A DNA stretch of 64,000 nt from Notolepis coatsorum (taxonomy: Eukaryota > Chordata > Actinopteri > Aulopiformes > Paralepididae), in NCBI GenBank assembly GCA_963971535.1, contig OZ020599.1:92498282-92562281 (forward strand). The letters are read 5' to 3'. Every line of letters starts with the position of its first letter. Position 1 is the stretch's first letter. The notes below the pieces were generated by a model. That model made no database searches. It was given only the letters and a program-made list of their open reading frames with translations, and was not told the origin of the DNA. Shown here one piece after another: positions 10,701 to 21,938 of the stretch. The position numbers and the translations under genes were made by a program.

Positions 10701-12736
10701 ACGCCAAGACAGACGCCACAGAACGGTACCTGCTGAACACGGAGCGGCGCTTAGCCAAGAACCCCGCCCAAGAGAGTGTATACCGCGCTGAGATTGAGAA
10801 GCTCATCACAGCGGGACACGTCACAAAGATGGACATTAAAGAGGCTGACCAGACCACTGAATCGTGGTACGTGCCTCACCACAAGGTCCATCACAACGGT
10901 AAAGACCGCATAGTATTTAACTGCAGCTACCAGATCGGATCCCAAAATCTGAATAAAGAGTTACTGCCCGGTCCCACACTCGGCCCCTCCCTACTCGGCG
11001 TTCTACTCCGCTTCCGCCAGGAAAAGGTGGCCATCAGCGGGGACATTAAAGGAATGTTCCTGCAGGTGAGATTAGTAGAGGAGGACAAGCCCCTGTTACG
11101 GTTCCTATGGAGAGAGAAGCCAGGAGATGAGCACCCAGCCATCTACCAATGGGAAGTCCTCCCCTTCGGAACGACGTGCAGCCCCTGCTGTGCTACATTT
11201 GCACTACAGAAACATGTAGCAGAGGACCCAGCAGCGGACGAAGAGGTCCGACACAGCGTAAAGAACAGCTTCTACGTAGACAACTGTCTACAAAGCCTTT
11301 CAACCCAGGAAGAAGCCGAGGCTCTCCTGATTAAACTCCGCGCCTCATTGATCAAAGGCGGCTTTGATCTCAGGCAGTGGGCCAGCAGCGATCCGCAAGT
11401 ACTGCGCAGCCTCTCCTCCGAGGACAAGGCAGCCAGCAGCAAGACCTGGATGGCTACAATCCCGGGAGAAGCCCAGGAGATGACCCTGGGATTGGTGTGG
11501 CGATTCAAAACAGATTCGCTTCACTACAGACACAAGCCCCTGACTACGGAGCAGGGAAGGCCGGCGGCGGCGCCGACCACCAGACGGAGTGTGTACACAA
11601 CACTCGCCCGACAATATGACCCGCTAGGATGTATTCTACCGTACACCACCAGGGCAAAAATGATTGTACGAGCATTGTGGGACAAGGACCAGGGCTGGGA
11701 CGACCCCATTCCCGCACACCTTGCATCCACCTGGAGAGAGTGGGAGATGGAGCTCCACTCACTCCCAGGCGTTAATATGCGCCGAAGCTACTTCCCACCC
11801 ACGGTGAGGCCAGAGACATGTAAAATGGACTTACACGTCTTCAGTGACGCCTCAGAGGTCGCATACGGATCAGTAGCCTACTTGCGGGCCCAAGAAGAGG
11901 GGGGAGAGATCTACACAGCATTTGTCCTCGCCCGCTCGAGAATAGCCCCACGCAAGCAACAATCTATCCCACGCCTAGAGCTCTGCGCAGCCCTAGCCGG
12001 AGCGCACCTAGCCACGCTCATCCAACGTGAGCTCACCATACCGGTGTCTATAACAATCCTGTGGTCAGATTCCACGACAGTACTCGCCTGGATCAAATCG
12101 GACTCATGCAAGTACAAAGTCTTCGTGGGAGTCAGAGTCACCGAGATTCAAGACTTAACCGAAGAGTTAACCGGAGAAACAGAGTGGCGCTACGTTGATA
12201 CAAAACAGAACCCAGCTGACGTCATCACCCGGGGAATGCCCCTAGATGACCTCACCCGCCGCAATGTCTACAGTGACGGCCCAGCATTCCTAAAGCTCCC
12301 GGAAGGGGAGTGGCCCACGCCTATCCCGAGGGAAGCCAGTCAGGAGGAGGCTGAGAATAAGAAGCCTGTGTTCTGTGGATTGAGCACTGTTATCTCCGCA
12401 GACCCCGACATAGATGATTGCACTACCATAGAGAGTGCACAACAAAGGACATTCCTACTGCACTACCTACCGTCTTTACAGACCCGCCAGAAGTGGGTAA
12501 AGGAGAGAGACAATTTGACAGAAGGAACGGTCGTCATGATTATTGATCAATCACTGCCCAGAGCTATGTGGCCGGCCGGCCGCGTAAGCAAAGTGATCAC
12601 CGGTGCCGACGGCAAGGTCCGAGCAGCTGAAGTGCTTGTCCAGGGTCGCACTTACACCCGTCCCGTGGCGAGGCTCATAGAACTGCCCCGACTCCCAGAC
12701 ACAATCGATGATGACCATGACCCTATAACCCTATGA
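7796..12736 (+). CDS. BEL/Pao Gag-Pol polyprotein lacking the integrase core
   Basis: A single 1646-residue frame from the first ATG (7796); the frame opens upstream at GTG 7772. Order: charged coiled-coil Gag; zinc knuckles near residue 625 (CPYCEKEHWLAQC, CFRCARSHMAAEC, CTKCDGAHLDILH); aspartic protease with VLDDGSEKT near 740; reverse transcriptase (peptidase A17 type) with FYVDNCL near 1160; RNase H with FSDASEVAYG near 1350 and WSDSTTVLAW. After ENKKPVFCGL and TIESAQQ (about residue 1548) the frame jumps to the C-terminal DUF5641-like domain (RQKWVKERDNL, MWPAGRVSKV). The HHCC and DDE integrase region expected between them is missing, without a frameshift. Flanking LTRs and a target duplication show that the copy moved recently, presumably with integrase supplied in trans. 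Confidence 0.93.
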   Translation: MMNTPRNDPPNQHPQRERRLPQYLEAYAVSQQPSLLLTVNAVKLESKSMSNPNAQTTPTIEAPTGSNVTDQVHGGDQWEPDMTSHPASTEEVVPDESREEYNATERELGTEEDGESTVEIELQGSARSTPREGSPIQPPSPSEAERTLQQAFLISLNAAAERDRLQIQQRSEEEHIRLEIRRIQREENVARDRADSQRAAAGALRDAERDRQQAQLIEQLIRRTTPSPSARGSRNSSRHTSRAASPSRVNNPELDQQTRSIPPTDHLPPPVQARPSNREGAAYPVERLNQRLQALDDLTEDEEEEEENHARRQHSTLPDQEVRYSPGYTPAELRYRPPTLYPGEHDARPAPRNSTWTSGPWYTAGTSPYQGAGGDSPRRPLPQRSPMYPQSASYIGTPMVPDFTQENRAQYTELRMCLETMLVDVLDERHKYAILLKHLKVPRAHNIALAYATSTTPYTAALVALDQRYGRIWDYVIQEIRHIDRLPPAIDNRALDDLSIRVQSLVGMLGAQREKGRHELYANSNVERILEKLPPARQERFRRQRDHRDPNGPEPNLLDLADFLARKVSSLRLDTFGRSTPGSREGTRRLNDGRRSVTVMHQSESVPSSRSHSTPSRTEKWKIVCPYCEKEHWLAQCDSFPKLNAEEASQWIKSNKRCFRCARSHMAAECRLKKRCTKCDGAHLDILHDSNRRRPSPTPSSSKASVMYIDPASSSGARVLLKVVRVTLSYQNKVLDTYAVLDDGSEKTLLLASAAAQIGLRGSETQMTIRTIRRDLKTIKGENVSFSIAASGQPERRYQITDAFTSQEIGLSRYTYPVAKLMEKYAHLRKLPIPLIDNAMPTLLIGSDHADLIVPIDRVHTGPRGCPAAVETRLGWTLQGPLAKSLNRSTATRCLHSRVTEGETALLQHVERLWTLEQMPFKNGKKDIRSKDDIYAIHLLETGTKRVPVNGVLRYATPLLRREGMPTFHAKTDATERYLLNTERRLAKNPAQESVYRAEIEKLITAGHVTKMDIKEADQTTESWYVPHHKVHHNGKDRIVFNCSYQIGSQNLNKELLPGPTLGPSLLGVLLRFRQEKVAISGDIKGMFLQVRLVEEDKPLLRFLWREKPGDEHPAIYQWEVLPFGTTCSPCCATFALQKHVAEDPAADEEVRHSVKNSFYVDNCLQSLSTQEEAEALLIKLRASLIKGGFDLRQWASSDPQVLRSLSSEDKAASSKTWMATIPGEAQEMTLGLVWRFKTDSLHYRHKPLTTEQGRPAAAPTTRRSVYTTLARQYDPLGCILPYTTRAKMIVRALWDKDQGWDDPIPAHLASTWREWEMELHSLPGVNMRRSYFPPTVRPETCKMDLHVFSDASEVAYGSVAYLRAQEEGGEIYTAFVLARSRIAPRKQQSIPRLELCAALAGAHLATLIQRELTIPVSITILWSDSTTVLAWIKSDSCKYKVFVGVRVTEIQDLTEELTGETEWRYVDTKQNPADVITRGMPLDDLTRRNVYSDGPAFLKLPEGEWPTPIPREASQEEAENKKPVFCGLSTVISADPDIDDCTTIESAQQRTFLLHYLPSLQTRQKWVKERDNLTEGTVVMIIDQSLPRAMWPAGRVSKVITGADGKVRAAEVLVQGRTYTRPVARLIELPRLPDTIDDDHDPITL

Positions 12737-12830
12737 CTTTGTGAAGTTGACTGACCCCTACAGCAAACCCTTATGTGTAAATAGACAACGCGATTAATCT
12801 GTCTCTGCTTAACTGATTAGGTCTGGGACC

Positions 12831-12844
12831 AATCAGGGGGTGGC
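12831..12844 (+). other. BEL/Pao polypurine tract
   Basis: cagggggtggc directly precedes the 3' LTR and would prime plus-strand DNA synthesis. Confidence 0.6.
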
Positions 12845-14273
12845 TGTTGTGAAGGGCCAGATTAAACCGAATATATATATTTATTATATATATATATTTA
12901 ATTGTATTTGTATATTCTCTAATATTCCTTGATATCCCTTGTATATTCCTTGTACAATATGCATTGAATATCCATTCTAGCCTACTGAACATCCCATAAT
13001 AGTCTCCATTCTACTATTGGTCGAGACCTTGGTGCCAGGCTGCCATACCCCCCAGACCCAGTTCAAACGTACCGCTCAACATGTACGAACAAGTCCTAGT
13101 TCCGCGTAGGAATCTGGCTACCGCACCACTAACGGTACTATTTGTTCATAGTGCGTATATATACTGCGCTACTAAAGTAGGACTTCCTTTTTTAGTCCAG
13201 TTTCTTACCCTCCAATAGAGTGACAGACGTAAAGCCTCCCCGCGACGCCACGTGTGGGAGTAAGGCCAAGTTCGGCCTACCATCGGTATTGAGACATCGT
13301 GTATATTAATATTTGAATAGTCATATTTGGCACTATATCGTCGAGTTGGACGTAGTCTATTAAGCTAATAATAGTCTATTCATATGTAGTGCTTTGTGCG
13401 GTGAGAATACTATCGTAGTCAGTACCCCATCGTTTCGGGCAGAGAACTGGCTGCTTATCCAGGGTGGCCGACCCCATGTGAGGCTGCACCCGAGGAGCCC
13501 CAGAGCCGACGAGCGAGTGGACCTGCATACCGGATTATTCTACCGACGACAGCCCGCCTTCCCAGGCACGGATTATGCTTTGTATACAGTGATTATTCTA
13601 TGGATAAAGACCAACACTGCCGTGTGTTGGAAACCCCCCCCCCGGAGAGGACAACAGGTGAGGAGACGCTCTACACGACGAGGTCGCCTCACGTCTCTCC
13701 ATCGTGGACCGGAGGAAGCCGGCCCACAGAGAGTCCAACTGCTTTCATCTGTGGATCGAGCATCGCTGAGGCACCGAGCCGCACAACCGTGGGTTCTCCC
13801 AGGATACCCTCGGCCAGACGGATACAGCCAGACTCTACCCCCCCCCCCCTTCTCCAGTTGTCTTACAAGCGACCGGAATTCCCCCCTAGTGTATCCAGTT
13901 CTATAATCATTAAAGTATCATTGCTATTATTCCTTAACTATTCCAGGTCGTATATGTACCACCTGCGCCTTCAGAGATTGGACATTCTCTATTGATATAC
14001 AGACGAATACTCTTTGCCATAAAAGTGCATACTAATTCCCATTCATAAATGTGATTGATTTGATTAAGTGCTTGCTCTACACACCATCGCTGTGTAGAAA
14101 TAAAGACCTATTTCTAATTCGTACATTTGTGTTGGATCCGTTTCATCTACGTGACAGTGTTCATCATAATATATTTATGCCGAGTACTGGGTGGCCGAAT
14201 ATTAAGTACAAAGGTAGTGGTAGTAAGTATCATATCTAACAATACAGTCAGGGAATTGTACCCCTCAGTTACA
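12845..14273 (+). repeat. BEL/Pao 3' LTR
   Basis: Starts TGTTGTGAAG and ends AGTTACA, 1429 bases, followed by gttgc (14274-14278), matching the five bases before the 5' LTR. Differences seen from the 5' LTR include cttcg/ctttg, gacgacagg/gacaacagg, gaggatcg/gagcatcg and accgacg/acagacg. Such near identity means a recent insertion. Confidence 0.95.
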
Positions 14274-14420
14274 GTTGCCGTTTCTTGCCTGTACACGCTA
14301 TTATTCCCAAATCAAATCTATATCATAGGTATTATGTTACATCATGAATGCATGAACGGGGGGGGGTCGTTTCTGATTATTTGATTGCCAGTAACGGCAT
14401 TCGTATTGAACACTAAAAAC

Positions 14421-15491
14421 TAGGGGTGGAACGGTTCACAAAATTCACGGTTCGGTTCGTATCACGGTTTTGTTCTAACAGTTTTCAGTTCGTTCGATAT
14501 ACGTTTTTTGATTTTTTTTATGTAACACTCCAAAAATGCCATATAAGCAGCAGCATAAGATATATAGCCTAAAAATAATCCAACTTTTCAGTTATTCTCA
14601 AGGACTGCAAAAACTGAAAGAATGAGGCAGTTTGACATCAGGCACATTATTTTAACAGTGACCGGTTAGAGCTAGGAGATATTTTGGTACAGCAAGAGGG
14701 GCATTGCTGATTTAAACATGCTTCTAATTTATTTGGTAAAAAAAAAGGTTTACAGCGGTTTGCCTTAAATACAAAGACCGAACTGGCACACAAAGACCGA
14801 ACTGACTGAAAAATATAGGCAACATTTGTCAAAGTATTAACTTAGTGCAAACAAACAAAATAATTATATTTTTTGTGGCCACATTATAGACAAAGGCCAT
14901 CAACATAAAGTATTGATTGATTGAAAATTGTATTAACAGATTGCAAAATGGGTACAATACAGTACAGCTCAATACACACAATTGTTAAGGGGATGCACAG
15001 AGTATATGCTCAACAAGCACTAGACTTTCTTATCAAAAAGGAAAAGTCACTGTGTTATTTTAAATAAATGAAACATTATGAAGTATTCTCTTATGCCGCT
15101 TTTCACTGCATGGTACCTAATCAAGTCGACTCGCTTTTGCTTTTTGAGAGTCTTGCTAGCCGTATTTGAAGTCACACCAGGAAGTAAATAGTCAACAGTA
15201 ACACACAGCGTTGGAACCTGGAGAAGCCCTGATGGTATAATATAAACAAACAGCTAATAAACGTGAAGTTATCTTTGAACCTCTGTTGTCAAGCCTTGTC
15301 AATATACCCCCCCTTCCCCACTAATGGATCTTGTGTCGTGGAGTCACTTCGCTTTGAGCATTTCCACGGTTAGCTTGCGGCTAACGTTTGTTAGCTTGCG
15401 GCTAACGTTATAACCGAACAACACACATGCCCCGAACCGTGGAGGTCATACCGAACGGTGTACGGTTCGAATGCGCAGCGTTCCACCCCTA
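14421..15491. mobile_element. Non-autonomous hAT element
   Basis: Terminal inverted repeats TAGGGGTGGAACG and CGTTCCACCCCTA with a perfect 8-bp target duplication ctaaaaac (14413-14420 and 15492-15499). About 1.07 kb with no transposase. It carries a fragment of the local LINE tail on the minus strand (about 14908-14998). Confidence 0.9.
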
Positions 15492-15960
15492 CTAAAAACG
15501 CTTATCAGCCCGATCGGTATAAAAGCATTGCACGATCAAGCAAAAATTTACGTGATTCCAATTGTTTGATCGCCATCTGGTACATCCAATGTCCATTTGG
15601 TCCACGGCATAACCCACCACAACATATGGATCGGGGATATTTGACGCGCTTCAATGGAACCGGGAGAACCGCTCCATTCGCCCGACAAAGAAAAGTGAGC
15701 CCGGTGACATTTGACCGTTGCACAGGCCAAGATACAAGGTTTGGATGCGGCTGGTATTGCACTTTGGCGATCTCAGACTCATTCCCTATAGTAACACCGA
15801 GGTCCCCGGATGAATAATGAATAAAAATATCGAAAAAAAGGAAAAATGATCAAATAACGTATATACGTGGTTGCCGTTCAACGGTTGTTGGCCAAACACG
15901 TATATAAACGTTGTTTGCAGGGATTGAGTTAAGATGTAATATGAAAGATTATGTAATTTA

Positions 15961-16755
15961 TAGGGCTGTCAGTTTATCGCGTTAATTAGATTAATTAATT
16001 ACACAGCAAATTATCGCGTTATGAAAATTAACTCAAAATTAATTACAATTTTTTTTTTTTTTTATAATTTATTTTTGTATCTCATTCATTCCATGAGAAT
16101 GTAGAATACACATTTACAGACTTTTTTTTTTAATATGGTCCATTTGCATGTTCTTGGTATCCGATTCTAGGGACATCTATGAATCTCAGGGAATGTATTC
16201 CCAGTGTCAGAAATACTGTGGGCTAGATCCACAAAGAATGGATTGCACGGTGCAAGTTGCACCCTTACAATTCATTATGAATTGAAAATGGGGGACCCTG
16301 ACGAAAGTCTTTCTCTGGTCTGCATGCCCTTAACAATTGTGTGTATTGAGCCGTACTGTATTGTACCCATTCTGCAATCTGTTAATAACATTTTCATTCA
16401 ATCAATCAATCTGCGCTGTGATTGATTGAATGAAAATCTTATTTTGAGTCAATTGTAATGAACCAAATGAGAATATCAATAATTTTTTTTTCTTTGACTG
16501 TGAATAACACCATGCTCAAATTGACCAGACCTGAAAAATCTAAGCAAATTAATAGATGGAAGATGATTAAACAGAAGGTTTTGTAGATACAGTACTGAAT
16601 TCTGCCATCTGGACACATGCAATTTGAAATATGATTATAGAATATAGAATATCAGGCATAAAATGGTTATGCGATTAAAATTAGATTAATTAGATTAATT
16701 AATTACAAATCCTGTAATTAATTAGATAAATTTTTTTAATCACCTGACAGCACTA
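15961..16755. mobile_element. hAT MITE
   Basis: Inverted ends TAGGGCTGTCAG and CTGACAGCACTA with an 8-bp target duplication gtaattta (15953-15960 and 16756-16763). Non-coding. A plus-strand LINE tail fragment (about 16256-16412, ending in atcaatcaatc) is nested in it. Confidence 0.88.
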
Positions 16756-16799
16756 GTAATTTAATGTTCTATGCCTTATCTTGACTTTGTCTATATTGC

Positions 16800-16945
16800 T
16801 GCTGTCTATTTTATGCAAGTTTTATGTGATCTGCCAATTTTGTGCTCATGTTTTTTTTACTGCAGTGAAGCACTACTGCAGTGAAGCTGCTATTCTTATA
16901 TGAAGGGTTATACAAATAAAGTGTATTATTATTATTATAAAGTAA
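16800..16945 (+). mobile_element. Retroposon 3' tail fragment
   Basis: Ends atacaaataaagtgtattat followed by (ATT)n, the form of many fish LINE/SINE tails. Family not identified. Confidence 0.35.
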
Positions 16946-16977
16946 TTAAATCTTATGAAAAGAAGGATGAATGGCAG

Positions 16978-17341
16978 TGTTAACAGAACTCAGTGTAGGG
17001 CGACAATAATGTGGTCAAGAGGCATGGTTTCTATCTTGTGCCTGAACTGGCGTGGCTTCTTTTATTCACATGTCAGCAGCAGTAGTACAACTCTTCTCTC
17101 TCTGAGAGACATTGGGGGAGAGAACGAAAGGGGTGGGCACCTTTCCTTTTATAGTTGCCATAAGGTAGAATACCTGGGTGGCTCCGCCTAGAGCGCCCTC
17201 CAGTGGGGACAGATATATATGCAACTAGGCAATCACTGGTGGAGATAATTGTCTACGCAGGTAAACAGTTACTAGTGTAAACAGTCATATGTACAGTTAG
17301 ACAGTTACTAACAATCCTATACAGAGTCTCTGATCTCAACA
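16978..17341 (-). repeat. Copia 3' LTR
   Basis: On the minus strand it begins TGTTGAGATCAGAGACTC and ends with TGTTAACA. The purine-rich tract AAAAAGTGGGAG abuts its start and serves as the polypurine tract. Confidence 0.9.
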
Positions 17342-17353
17342 CTCCCACTTTTT

Positions 17354-17941
17354 AGCATACATTGTAAACCACCCACCTTTGTACTTAAACATGGGAATAA
17401 ACATATGATGCAATTCTCCAGCATTCAATCAATTTTCTATGAACCATACTTTGTATTTACCGTGGTCTTCAATACCTTCCTGGATTGCATACCCCATCTC
17501 CCTCCCACTGACTGCCTGCCCTCTAGTAACTTGGTTGAATACATCCATTTCCCTCCCACTGTATGCATGCCCTCTTCGGGGGGACATTGTGGCCTCTTTA
17601 AAGGTCAGGTTTACCCCACTGACTACCCTGTAGTAGTGCTCAACGGGGATAGGTGTATTGTCCTCCTCGTCACTCCCTTCCCTGGCATAGCCTGTCAGAC
17701 GTTCTGGGGGTCTGTGTTCCCTTGGGGGATAGCTCCCACTGCTTGGGGAACTTGACGTCACCCTCGGGTGCTCCTCGTCATCGCCCTCTGGGGGTTGCTG
17801 GCTGTCTGTCTGCACAACTGTACTAAGTACACTGGGGTGGTGTGTTTCTATTTCTACACACCTTGCTCTGGAGTCCAGCTCTGGCTCCTCTGTCTGTGTC
17901 TCGCTCTCACAGGTTGCCTTCGTGACAAACTTGACTAGCAT
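17354..17941 (-). pseudogene. Second copy of the copia IN-RT linker
   Basis: Nearly identical to 21281-21868 at nucleotide and protein level (170 residues from 17941 down to 17429, containing SETQTEEPELDSRARC and SGREMDVFNQVTRG). It encodes the acidic, proline-rich linker between integrase and reverse transcriptase. Its position between the 3' LTR and a partial LTR shows internal rearrangement of the element. Confidence 0.85.
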
Positions 17942-17945
17942 GTGT

Positions 17946-18232
17946 TTCTTTTATTCACATGTCAGCAGCAGTAGTACAACTCTTCTCTCTCTGAGAGACA
18001 TTGGGGGAGAGAACGAAAGGGGTGGGCACCTTTCCTTTTATAGTTGCCATAAGGTAGAATACCTGGGTGGCTCCGCCTAGAGCGCCCTCCAGTGGGGACA
18101 GATATATATGCAACTAGGCAATCACTGGTGGAGATAATTGTCTACACAGGTAAACAGTTACTAGTGTAAACAGTCATATGTACAGTTAGACAGTTACTAA
18201 CAATCCTATACAGAGTCTCTGATCTCAACACT
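17946..18232 (-). repeat. Partial internal copia LTR
   Basis: Matches the LTR from cttttattcacatgtcagca to gatctcaaca and lacks about 90 bases of its plus-strand left end. The polypurine tract and ttttagcatac follow as they do after the outer 3' LTR. Confidence 0.9.
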
Positions 18233-18273
18233 CCCACTTTTTAGCATACTGGCTGACTTCTTGGAAAAACATT

Positions 18274-20399
18274 TTAACACTTTGATCGCCATGGGTTAAA
18301 TTCATAATTTACCATCCCTAGCCAGCTCTATTTGTCTATGGAGAAGTTCCCCTTCTTTTGAAGGGCTATAACTTTTTAAATTCTATTGCTAAATTGCCAT
18401 TATTATGGCCCATTCAATGTCCTATATGTATTGTTCAGGGTGTAGCAACGTTAAACTTTTTCATTCACATATTCATACTAAAATATGGTCTAAAGTATAA
18501 GTATGTTTTTATCGTTTTCTGCAGCTTTCTTCAGAACGTGATTTATAGCCCTAAATGCATTATATTGATGATCAAATACAGTTTGGTAGGAATCTGTGCG
18601 AGATAAAAAATGTCAACTGGATATGCTTCTAGGAGTTACTGCGTATCATCTGATGATGACCGGATGGGCGGGGGATCGTTTATAATTCCGTGGGCAGCGT
18701 TAGATGATTCATCCAGAGTGGGTCATATGTTCATCATAGCAGTTTATATGGAACACGTTAGAATATAACGCTGAATCTTACCGTGGCTTCCTCGCGCCGC
18801 TGGCAGATGAGCGTGGAACAGAATTTTTTCAATTATGGGATGGAGAAATGCCCGATCCATTTCCAGGTTGTATAATAGTATATACGTCCAAATCATGTTG
18901 TTTTTTCGAGTTATTTGCACCGATCGATGTTCACTGTGTCAAGACGGAGTCTCTCTAACGATAGCGAGTGCCCGGACCACATATGGATGAGCACTTCCGG
19001 TTCAAAGGGTCATTTCCGGTTGGCGATCTGCCGATCGGCCACCAGATGGCGCTCTTGAACCGCTAGAGCATAGGTGTCAAACTCACGGCCCGCGGGCCAA
19101 ATCCGGCCCGCCACGTCATTTGATGTGGCCCCCCAAGAGCTCAGGTAAAAAAAAAAAAAAAAAAAAAAATGTTACATTAATATTGGGTTAAAAAATAACA
19201 GTGTTAAAATAATTGTGGGTTAATGCATTAATAAAGCTTTGACTTTGACAGCCTTAGTTATTACACATTCTTACACATACATGTATGTTGAACATCTGAG
19301 GTATTGATGAAGTAACAAAGGAAAAAAGCCAAAAGCACTTACTCCTCAGACATTCTTTGACAATTTTACAGCCCAAAATACAAAAAAGATCCAGGCGGAA
19401 TAGGTAACAAAGGGTTGAAGAAATATTGTCTGAACTGTCAGATGCAAACTGGCTGTGTGACATAACCGAGCATCTCGCTCAATTGAATAAGAAGCTGTAG
19501 GGACGCAAACAAGTCCAACCCAAAACTTTACCAATATAGTTGTGAACTGAGACAACCCTTATTTTGTTATTTTTGAGTACAGTTACAGTTGTGTGTTCAT
19601 GCAGACACATAATAGCAATTTCATTTCGAATTGAAAATGGGGGACCCTGATGTAAACAAGTCGAAAGTCTTTCTCTGGTCTGCATCCCCTTAACAATTGT
19701 GTGTATTGAGCTGTACTGTACTGTACCCATTCTGCAATCTGTTAATTAAAGTTAATAATTAATCTTCTATTAGTTGGATGTATGGCCTCTGCAAGGTTGT
19801 GTGCAGCCATTCGTTTTTGTAACATCTGCTACATCTGTCCCACGTGTTCTTTGCAGCTCACAGTTGTTAGTTCTGCCCCTCTTGACTGTGACAAACTTAA
19901 TGCCATAGCTTGTATTTGATGATATTCTTCTTTGTTATTTACTTGAATGGTTTGATCATTGATTGATGGAGTAATATGGGGTTCTGATAAACTAAAATTA
20001 TTTGTTAAAATAACATAAGCTAACATATATTTTTACATTTATGCAAATGCATATGCAATATGTATAACTTGAATAAGTAATAAATACAGAAACAACATGT
20101 TTAACAATATGTAAATGAGTAGCTACATTTATTTTACATTACATTAACATTTATACGGTCTTTGGCCCTTTGAGGGCAACCATAATGCTGATGTGGCCCT
20201 CTGTGAAAATGAGTTTGACACCCCTGCGCTAGAGAGTTGAGTGGAGCTTTGCAGTGTGTCTCAGGGCTCCGGAGGGGAAATATGATTTCGATCACAGATT
20301 TTTGAAATATTGACATCAAAGACGAGTTACGGCGTCTTCGGCAGAATGAGCATGGCTAGGAATGACGTCTTAACTCGTCATCGGCGATCATAGTGTTAA
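18274..20399. mobile_element. piggyBac-like MITE inside the copia element
   Basis: Left end TTAACACTTTGATCGCC; the complement of the right end is TTAACACTATGATCGCC. Both edges are TTAA. No transposase. A hAT element (19069-20226) is nested inside. The ends resemble those of 43547-44492 (TTAACACTTTCAGCGCC), so one family may have spread here more than once. Confidence 0.8.
19069..20226. mobile_element. Non-autonomous hAT element
   Basis: Ends CATAGGTGTCAAACTCA and TGAGTTTGACACCCCTG, flanked by the 8-bp duplication cgctagag (19061-19068 and 20227-20234). It contains a plus-strand copy of the local LINE tail at about 19624-19745 and has no transposase frame. Confidence 0.9.
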
Positions 20400-21350
20400 C
20401 AAAGGAAATAATATATATAAACTCAAAAGCATCCATAGGGTATGACATTCAATACCTTCACATTAAACATGACCTTTACAAATCACGTCAGTTTTAATTT
20501 GAAAACAGGCTCCCTCATAGTATCTAGTAAACCGGTGTCATTCTTTCTTATCTGATGGCATACCTGATGAGATGATATTATTTATAATGACATGTTTACA
20601 TCTATATTGACACCTTAGGTTCCTAGTAATCACAATGGTCCCCTGGTTGTCCTTATAAACAACAGTCTCCATATATACACAATGTTCATCATTTAAACGG
20701 TTTAGACAGAACGCCCATTCTTCAAAAACACCATATTTGGTATAGAGGATATATTTCAATTACCTACTGCATCTTGAACAATGCATTCATAACCTTATCT
20801 TCATCACTTCGAGCAGTTGCTCTAGATAAACACATTTTTCATTGTCATAGCTAGAGATATGTACTCAGCTTCACAGGCTGATAGTATCCATGTAGGCTCT
20901 AAGCCCTTAAGCCTTTGCTGTCTTTTCTGAAAACACCGCTGTCCATCTGTAGCACCTCTGGGATAACGAAAAACATATTTTTGACGTGGTTCAATGATTC
21001 TCTGTGGGATCAACAAAAATACTGTGACATTCTTACTCACTACAGAACATAGGTCAGGGCGAGTACAGGTTGTCCAACAGAATGAAGTTACCCACAGTTT
21101 ATCTATACATTTCTTACTTCAGTCAAAACATCCCAGGACCTTCTCCCACATATCTCTTCTGGGATATTTTTACACAGTTGACAGACTGTTCGAAGTCCAT
21201 ACCTATAAAATGGTTTAACCTGCCTAGGTCTTTCTTTTGTGGTCTGGAGCGATGATCAAATCCTCCACTTCTGTATTTTAACATTGTAAACCACCCACCT
21301 TTGTACTTAAACATGGGATTAAACATATGATGCAATTCTCCAGCATTCAA
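20400..21350 (-). pseudogene. Copia RT / RNase H remnants
   Basis: Short frames retain copia signatures: LGRLNHFIGMDFEQ with VKISQKRYV (late reverse transcriptase, about 21123-21350) and LSACEAEYISLAM (RNase H, about 20822-20900, from LS[TA]CEAEY). The catalytic YVDD region is not visible, so the RT core is deleted. Confidence 0.75.
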
Positions 21351-21875
21351 TCAATTTTCTATGAACCATACTTTGTATTTACAGTGGTCTTCAATACCTT
21401 CCTGGATTGAATACCCCATCTCCCTCCCACTGACTGCCTGCCCTCTAGTAACTTGGTTGAATACATCCATTTCCCTCCCGCTGTATGCATGCCCTCTTCG
21501 GGGGGACATTGTGGCCTCTTTAAAGGTCAGGTTTACCCCACTGACTACCCTGTAGTAGTGCTCAACGGGGATAGGTGTATTGTCCTCCTCGTCACTCCCT
21601 TCCCTGGCATAGCCTGTCAGACGTTCTGGGGGTCTGTGTTCCCTTGGGGGATAGCTCCCACTGCTTGGGGAACTTGACGTCACCCTCGGGTGCTCCTCGT
21701 CATCGCCCTCTGGGGGTTGCTGGCTGTCTGTCTGCACAACTGTACTAAGTACACTGGGGTGGTGTGTTTCTATTTCTACACACCTTGCTCTGGAGTCCAG
21801 CTCTGGCTCCTCTGTCTGTGTCTCGCTCTCACAGGTTGCCTTCGTGACAAACTTGACTAGCATGTGTTTCTGCAC
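21351..21875 (-). pseudogene. Copia IN-RT linker region, original copy
   Basis: 174-residue open piece beginning MQKHMLVKFVTKATCESETQ. It sits between integrase (21939-22851) and RT remnants (below 21350) as expected for copia Pol, and is the source or sister of the copy at 17354-17941. Confidence 0.8.
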
Positions 21876-21938
21876 TATCCCTTTACCGGGATGATAAACT
21901 AGGAGAGCAGGACTTCCTCTGTCGTGTCCTACGAAAAA

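Larger units (their letters stand above)
6014..15932. mobile_element. piggyBac-like TTAA element, heavily interrupted
   Basis: Left end TTAACTCATTGACTGC at 6014; the complement of the right end reads TTAACTCAATCCCTGC, finishing at 15932. TTAA at both edges is the piggyBac target signature. Removing the nested BEL/Pao element (6297-14273) and the hAT element (14421-15491) leaves about 0.9 kb of non-coding DNA, so this was a non-autonomous element. The end similarity is short (13 of 16 positions), so the assignment is moderate. Confidence 0.55.

Noticed and set aside
11272..11290. YVDN instead of YVDD in the BEL reverse transcriptase as a sign of inactivity
   Set aside because: As I recall, FYVDN-type motifs are common in fish BEL/Pao elements, so it is not evidence of loss.
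15458..15817. 119-residue frame near the right end of the piggyBac-like element
   Set aside because: It crosses the hAT boundary at 15491, is mirrored by frames on the other strand and shows no transposase motifs.
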